A DNA stretch of 26,839 bases, taken from Ettlia oleoabundans. Taxonomy: Eukaryota > Chlorophyta > Chlorophyceae > Chlamydomonadales. A model generated the notes under the pieces. That model searched no databases. It was given only the letters and a program-made list of their open reading frames with translations, and was not told where the DNA came from. Location of the stretch: positions 1-26,839 of the forward strand of contig JAAMXP010004150.1 in assembly GCA_019693395.1 (NCBI GenBank), written 5' to 3'. A program made the translations under genes and the position numbers. Of this stretch, positions 21,766 to 26,839 are shown one piece after another (the stretch's first letter is position 1; every line of letters starts with the position of its first letter).

Positions 21766-24700
21766 ATGGCGAAGTCGGAGTACACAGCAGATAGTTTTGC
21801 CGTAGCGTTGGGCAACAGCCTGCACATATGTAGCCAGAAGGGCCCTGGCGACGGCGGCGGCGGGAGTGGCGGGCCGCTCGAATTTGTTGACACCTATGTG
21901 GCGCACACCAGCCGCATCAATGTGGCCAGCTGGAACCGCAACAACAAGGTGGTTGCCACCGGCTGCGCTGACGGGCGCATCCACCTTATGTACGCCAACG
22001 GAAGCGTGATGTGCGTGATTCCCCGAGACAACAGGCAGGTCCCCACCTGGGGCTCCATCTCCGCACTGTCATGGTCAGGTGGATCCAAGCGCCTGGCAGC
22101 AGGCTCCTCCGATGGAAAAGTCTCCCTCTTTTATATGCACCAAAACATGGGGAACGTGAGTTGCTGCTCCCTGTGCTGCATGATGTCCGGTGATCAGCCG
22201 CATGGGCATGAGGGCGGGAAGCTTGGCTACAGCGCTTAATCGCTTCTTATACAGTCATCAACTGAGTCAACCAGCCCTGTCTTCTTGGGACAACCTTATG
22301 CAATGATCAGCGCAAGCTCGCCTGTGCCTGTTGCTTTTACAATCCCTGTGAGTGCCTGTCATCGAGCCTGCACATCCACCCACCCACATGCAAAAAGCGC
22401 ACCTTGCCCACCTGCCCCGCAGGTGCCCCCCGTTGAGCTGGGCGGCCACGTGGGCGGTGTGACAGCTGTAGAGTACCAGCAGGAGGACAAGTTCCTGGCG
22501 GCTGCCAGGTAAGCGGAGGCAGGTGGCACAAGCCTCCCTTGGCCTGGTTGCGGGATATGTTGGCTGCCTGATGCTGGGATGAGTGCCCGGGCAGGCGAAT
22601 GGACTGATATCAACACAAGCGCAAGGAACGAACACCTGTTTGGTTAGTTACGCATTGGGCATGCGATGTGTCACTTGGTGCCATCTGGCAGCCTCATGCA
22701 CCTGCCCGCCTGTATTAAAGCTTCAGCACCGTACCCACCACCACTGCTTGGCGCCCTCCTCCCTTGGCCCTGACTTGCAGCGCCTCTGGCGGCGTAGTGC
22801 TGTACTCGGATCCAAACAAGGCGGGTGGTGCAGCAGCACAACCGCTGCAGGCTGCCGCCGACACGTCAGCCCGGCTGTGCCTGTCCCTGGGGGGCAGCGA
22901 GCCCGTGATGGCGGCAGGCAGCGCACGCGGCGGCGTGGCTGTGTGGGACGTGTTGCAGCGCCAGGTGCTGGAGGAGTATGGTGAGCAGCACAGCGTAACA
23001 GCGGTAAATGGGGTGGCCTTTGTGCCCTTCCGCAACAGCCTGCTGTACAGCGCTGGTGCCGACGGCCGTGTGTGTTTGCAGGTGCGATACAGCTTTATTT
23101 CCCTGTGGCTCTTTGTGTCTGTTTGTGCGGCCCTCATTCTAGCAGCCCCCGCTCTTCCATCTGCTTTGCTTGTAGAGTCCGCTGCCCTGGTATGCTGCTC
23201 CGCCGGTTGTGCCACACAGGTCCCAGCCTTCTTTCATCACCGCATTACACGTGTGCATACACCTTCCAAGTGTTGTTCATTACTTGTCGTCTATCTGGTA
23301 TAAACCCACAACACCTTGCATTATGGTCTCGTGGCTCACTTATTGCACATAAACATAGGTGCACCACTATTCATGCTGGCTGTTGCTGCTGATGCGCCGC
23401 TGCTTGCAGGACCGCCGCGTGAGGGGGGGGCCCGTGTCGACCATCTCAATGGGCGCACCCGCCACTGCTATGACGCTCAGGGAGGATCACTCGCTGCTGG
23501 GAGTCGGCACAGCGGGTGAGGGCGGCTGCCAACTGTTTCGGCTTTGGCTGGGCTCAACAGGTCCTGGCTGGGCCCCAGTGTGAAGGCTGGGCACAGCTGC
23601 TCTCATCTTTGGCTTTGGCACGGCTGTTGTCCATGAAGCTCTTGCATACGAGCTGCTGTGTGTGTGTGTGTGGTTGGCTAACCTTCACTACCAGCCAAAC
23701 CGCTGCATCCCTGCAGCCAAAGCCACTTGGGTCGTGGGCCGCCCTCATGCCTCCACTGCTCCTCCTGCCCCTGCGTGCCCTCCCTGTTTGCTGCAGAGGG
23801 TGTGGTGCAGTTGTATGATCCCCGCCGCCTGAGACACCCGCTGCACACGATGCGCATGCCGGAGCGTCAGCCCATCACTGCGCTAGACTGGCAGCACCGC
23901 TACTCCACCACCACCTCCTCACGCCACCACCACCGCTCAACAGCTGCGGGCAGCTCCAGGGGTGGCGCAGCGACGGCTGCAGGGTCGGGGGCGGGAGCAG
24001 GACCGTCCTGCCTGGGTGCGGTACCACCCGCTGTACCGCCTGCTACTACGGGGGGTGCTACTGCTCCCACACCTGCGACAGCCGCAGTCCCCGCGGCACC
24101 TGCACCTGCAGCAGCAGCAGCACCTTCAGCCTCCCTGCGGCCCCCCCCTTCCATAGGTTCCCACATCTCTACCGCCCATGCAGCCCCCTCCTCTGCTGCC
24201 GCCCCATCCAGCCAGGCATCCGCTGCGACAGGGGTGCTGGCCAGGGCGGGTTTCTCGGCGCAAGCGGCCAGAGCAGGTGAAGCAGGCACGCGTGCCTGGG
24301 GGGGGCAGGGCGGGGGGGCGCGGTGCTTCTTACCTGCTTAACTGCATTGTTGCAGCATGAGTCTTTCACAGCAATGTGTGTGTGTGTGATATTGCTGAGC
24401 CGGAGCCGCCTCACTTTGTTCCTCTGCCTGCAGGCAGCATCTCTGCTGCTGCCAGCAGTATGCCCACGTCAGCACCCGGCTCTCGTGCCACCTCCCCTGC
24501 GGCCTCCCCTCATGCAGCCCCAGTGCCCAGCCCACTGCCTCACCCATCAACGGGCAAAAGCCCTGAAGCACCGCCGCTATCGGCGACCCCAACCCCCAGT
24601 GGCAGCAGCGGCGGCGGGGGCATGGCAGCAATCAGCCCCTTGCATGCGGCAGCGTCGGTCCCGGCATCCGTTCCACTAGCCATCACGCCGCTGCCGGGCA

Positions 24701-26251
24701 TGGCTGCTGGTTATGGCAGCACCAACAGCAGCGCAGCACGAGCCGCCCCCGTACCTAAGGCGACGCCAGGGGAGCAGTGGCAGCGGCAACCGCTTGTGAT
24801 CACTCCTCTGGCCGGCGGCAGCCAGGTGGGTGGCAGCAGGCCATCCACCGCGCGTCACCAGCCACCGCAGCAGCCCCAGAGCCAGCAGAAGCACCACCAA
24901 TCCCACCACTACAGTCAGCAGCAGCAGCAGCTTCCGTCGCCATTTGAGCAGGTGGTGGCAGCAGCCCCCCCTGCACAGCTGGACATCACCCCCCTGGTAC
25001 CGCCTCCCGCAGCCAGACAGCCCCCGGGTGTACCAGCGGCGGCTGCAGCGATCAACGCAGCAGCAGTTGGTTCCATGCCGCGGCCCACTCCGCTGGACAT
25101 CTCCCCGCTGGGTGGTAGCTACAGTGCTGATGCGGTGCCAGCACAGCAGCTTCTCATCAGCCCCCTGCCAGGCATGCGCCAAACTGCGGCTCCTGCTGTT
25201 ATTGCGGCCAGCCTTGCAAGCTCTCCACACCGCGATCAACACCACCCCCACGCATACAGCCCGCGCAGTCAGCGCAGCCACCAACACCAGCAGCAGCAGC
25301 AGCAGCAGCGCTCGGTGCTTGGCGAACGACCCCCCAACAACACTCCTGGCAATGACGGCGATGCTTCCCCAGGACGGGGCATGCTCCCCTCTCTTGCCTC
25401 GCCGCTTCCTGCTGCCTCGCAAGCAGCGCAGGAGCTGCCGCTGCAAGCCTTCCCCTCGTTTGTTGAAAACATGCCGCACCAGCAGCCGGGCGCATGGCAG
25501 CCAAGCACACAGCAGGCCCAAGCATGTGCAGGCAGCCTGGGGGTTGACCAAGGCAAGGTCAAGGCTGCCTGCACGGCAGCTGCCAACCTGTCCCCAGCTG
25601 GCTCTGGCTCAGTGGCCCACTGGTCCATTGGTGCGGTGCCAGGCACAGCAGAGGTGCAGACAGCGGCGGCAGCCGCAGCGCAGCCAATGCAGGACGGCTT
25701 TGCGGCGGCGCAGCGCAGCTTTGAGCAGTTGTGCGGTGGCAGCGGGGCAGGGGCTCCAATGCCCCCTGCCCTTCCTGCTGCATTGGAGGGAGGGGGGGTG
25801 CCTGGTGGTGCCGATGCCGGGGCTGCAGGTGCGGCTGTAGGTGCCGGCGGGCTGCGGGACGACATTCTGGCGCTGCATCTTGACATGCTGACTCAGTTCC
25901 AGGTAGGCTTTGTCCAGGGTGCAAAACACCTGGTTACGTGATGCATGTTCGCACGTGCACTTAACTGGAATAGCTGTCTACGGTGCGACGTGTGCTGCAG
26001 TAATCATGGACCCTTGCACCTTCGACGTTGCGTGTTAACACGCTGCAAGCTACCACCCCTTGCAGTGCTGTATTCTTCATCACGCTGCGGTCATGTCATG
26101 CTGTGCTGTGGTGCAGGAACAGCAGGCCAGCACCAGTCAGCTGGTTGGTCAGCTGCTGGAGCAGAACCAGGCGCTGAATGGTGAGGTGGCAGCACTGAGG
26201 AAGCAGCTGGCGGCGATCACTAACAGGCGGGACGCCTTCCTCTGGCTCTGA
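21766..26251 (+). CDS. NEDD1: NEDD1 gamma-tubulin targeting WD40 protein
   Basis: Seven exons: 21766-22155, 22423-22508, 22781-23081, 23410-23515, 23797-24276, 24434-25902, 26117-26251 (stop TGA). They give 988 aa, all phases agree, and the ATG context (ACAATGG) is good. Residues 1-330 are a WD40 propeller (RINVASWNRNNKVVATGCADGRI-type blades cut by introns; SARGGVAVWDV; SAGADGRVCLQDRR; AEGVVQLYDPRR). Residues 335-920 are an expanded Ala/Pro/Ser/Gln linker. The C-terminal helix, RDDILALHLDMLTQFQ then EQQASTSQLVGQLLEQNQAL and EVAALRKQL, matches the plant NEDD1 tail and spans the last intron. NEDD1 recruits the gamma-tubulin ring complex to spindle poles, centrosomes/basal bodies and spindle or phragmoplast microtubules; the tail is the gamma-tubulin-binding part in other species. 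The linker is much longer than in animals or land plants and carries six I-[S/T]-P-L motifs. Confidence 0.93.
23657..23671. repeat. TG microsatellite in NEDD1 intron 4
   Basis: About seven TG units within the intron between 23515 and 23797. Non-coding simple repeat. Confidence 0.85.
24374..24388. repeat. TG microsatellite in NEDD1 intron 5
   Basis: About seven TG units in the 157-bp intron between 24276 and 24434. Confidence 0.85.
25289..25308. repeat. CAG repeat coding poly-Gln in NEDD1
   Basis: About six CAG codons in the NEDD1 linker give a short poly-Gln run after a His/Gln-rich stretch. Confidence 0.8.
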
Positions 26252-26839
26252 CCCCGCCTGGACCCGAAACTGGGACCCTGGCCTGCTGCTCGGCTGAGAG
26301 GCGCGTGTTGAATACTACCCCCATTGCAGTTGACACTGCCCAGCACAATCACATCCTCCGCCAGTGCCTTTATTTTATGTACGTCCATGCTTCTTTGACT
26401 CGGGTGGTGCGCTGGTGGTGCGCACTCATCCCCACCTACCGACAATTTGAACGTGCTTGACCCTTGTTGACATGAATGCTTGCGGCTTGGTTGTGGAACC
26501 CCAGGTGGCCCCTCCTGCCTCTGTCGACCCCTGCAGCCCACCTGGCTGCTGGCCCTGGCTACCCGCTGAATTGTCATGCCTGAGTTCACTTAGGCTTCTC
26601 CTGCGTCTCCTGTAAATATCGCTGACAATGTATGCTGCAAGCCGCCATCGCCAGGGCATGTGCGTGCCGTCACGATCACTGGGTGAAATCAATGTGCTCC
26701 TCCACCTAAAAAAAGTGCAAGTCTGCAGTGCTGGGCCACTTTCAAGGGCCATGCCGACCGTACTCATAGTGAGGGCATATTGCTGGGCCCCACCTGGCAT
26801 GCCGGCCTAGTGTGTCACAGTGGCACGACAGCCTAAGCG
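26252..26839. other. NEDD1 3' UTR and right flank
   Basis: The NEDD1 3' UTR probably runs to just past the TGTAA at 26611. Beyond it nothing recognisable is seen to the window end. Confidence 0.5.
26611..26615 (+). terminator. Polyadenylation signal of NEDD1
   Basis: TGTAA lies 360 nt after the NEDD1 stop codon, a plausible 3' UTR length for a chlorophyte gene. It is the only plus-strand TGTAA between the stop codon and the window end. Confidence 0.65.

Overview
This is nuclear DNA from a green alga, most likely a chlorophyte of the Chlorophyceae. The evidence is GC-rich DNA with strong CAG/CTG bias, genes broken by many short introns, long Gln/Ala-rich tracts, a chloroplast-targeted CPP1-like protein with an N-terminal transit-like segment, plant-type RWP-RK and multi-AP2 transcription factors, and TGTAA elements placed where chlorophyte polyadenylation signals would be. 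There is nothing prokaryotic in the layout and no transposon, tRNA or rRNA was recognised. The species cannot be named from the sequence.

Six spliced protein genes were rebuilt by hand from splice sites, reading frame and protein-family matches. In every one the exon lengths sum to a multiple of three and all junction phases agree. From left to right: (1) a CPP1-like (DUF3353) chloroplast membrane protein, minus strand, 703-2397, 275 aa; (2) an unrecognised Gln-rich coiled-coil protein, plus strand, 2604-5633, 660 aa, divergent from gene 1 across about 200 bp; (3) an RWP-RK transcription factor, minus strand, 6625-11224, 1229 aa; (4) a transcription factor with three AP2 domains, minus strand, 13267-18278, 1036 aa; (5) a nucleoside hydrolase, minus strand, 19123-21259, 340 aa, with a 20-nt microexon; (6) a NEDD1 orthologue (WD40 beta-propeller plus C-terminal helix), plus strand, 21766-26251, 988 aa, divergent from gene 5 across about 500 bp.

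The genes are not an operon and do not form one pathway: chloroplast chaperone-like protein, transcription control (two neighbouring regulators on the same strand), nucleoside salvage, and microtubule nucleation. The points most worth a second look are six I-[S/T]-P-L motifs repeated in the NEDD1 linker, the microexon that encodes the ribose-binding E-x-N residues of the nucleoside hydrolase, the degenerate middle AP2 domain, a short tandem repeat that abuts an AP2 splice donor, and an odd CpG/TTCG-rich patch with a TATA-like element upstream of the RWP-RK gene.

All gene models are predictions without transcript data. Least certain are the third-to-fourth exon splice pair downstream of the RWP-RK domain (10222-10406), the start codon of gene 2 and all UTR limits.
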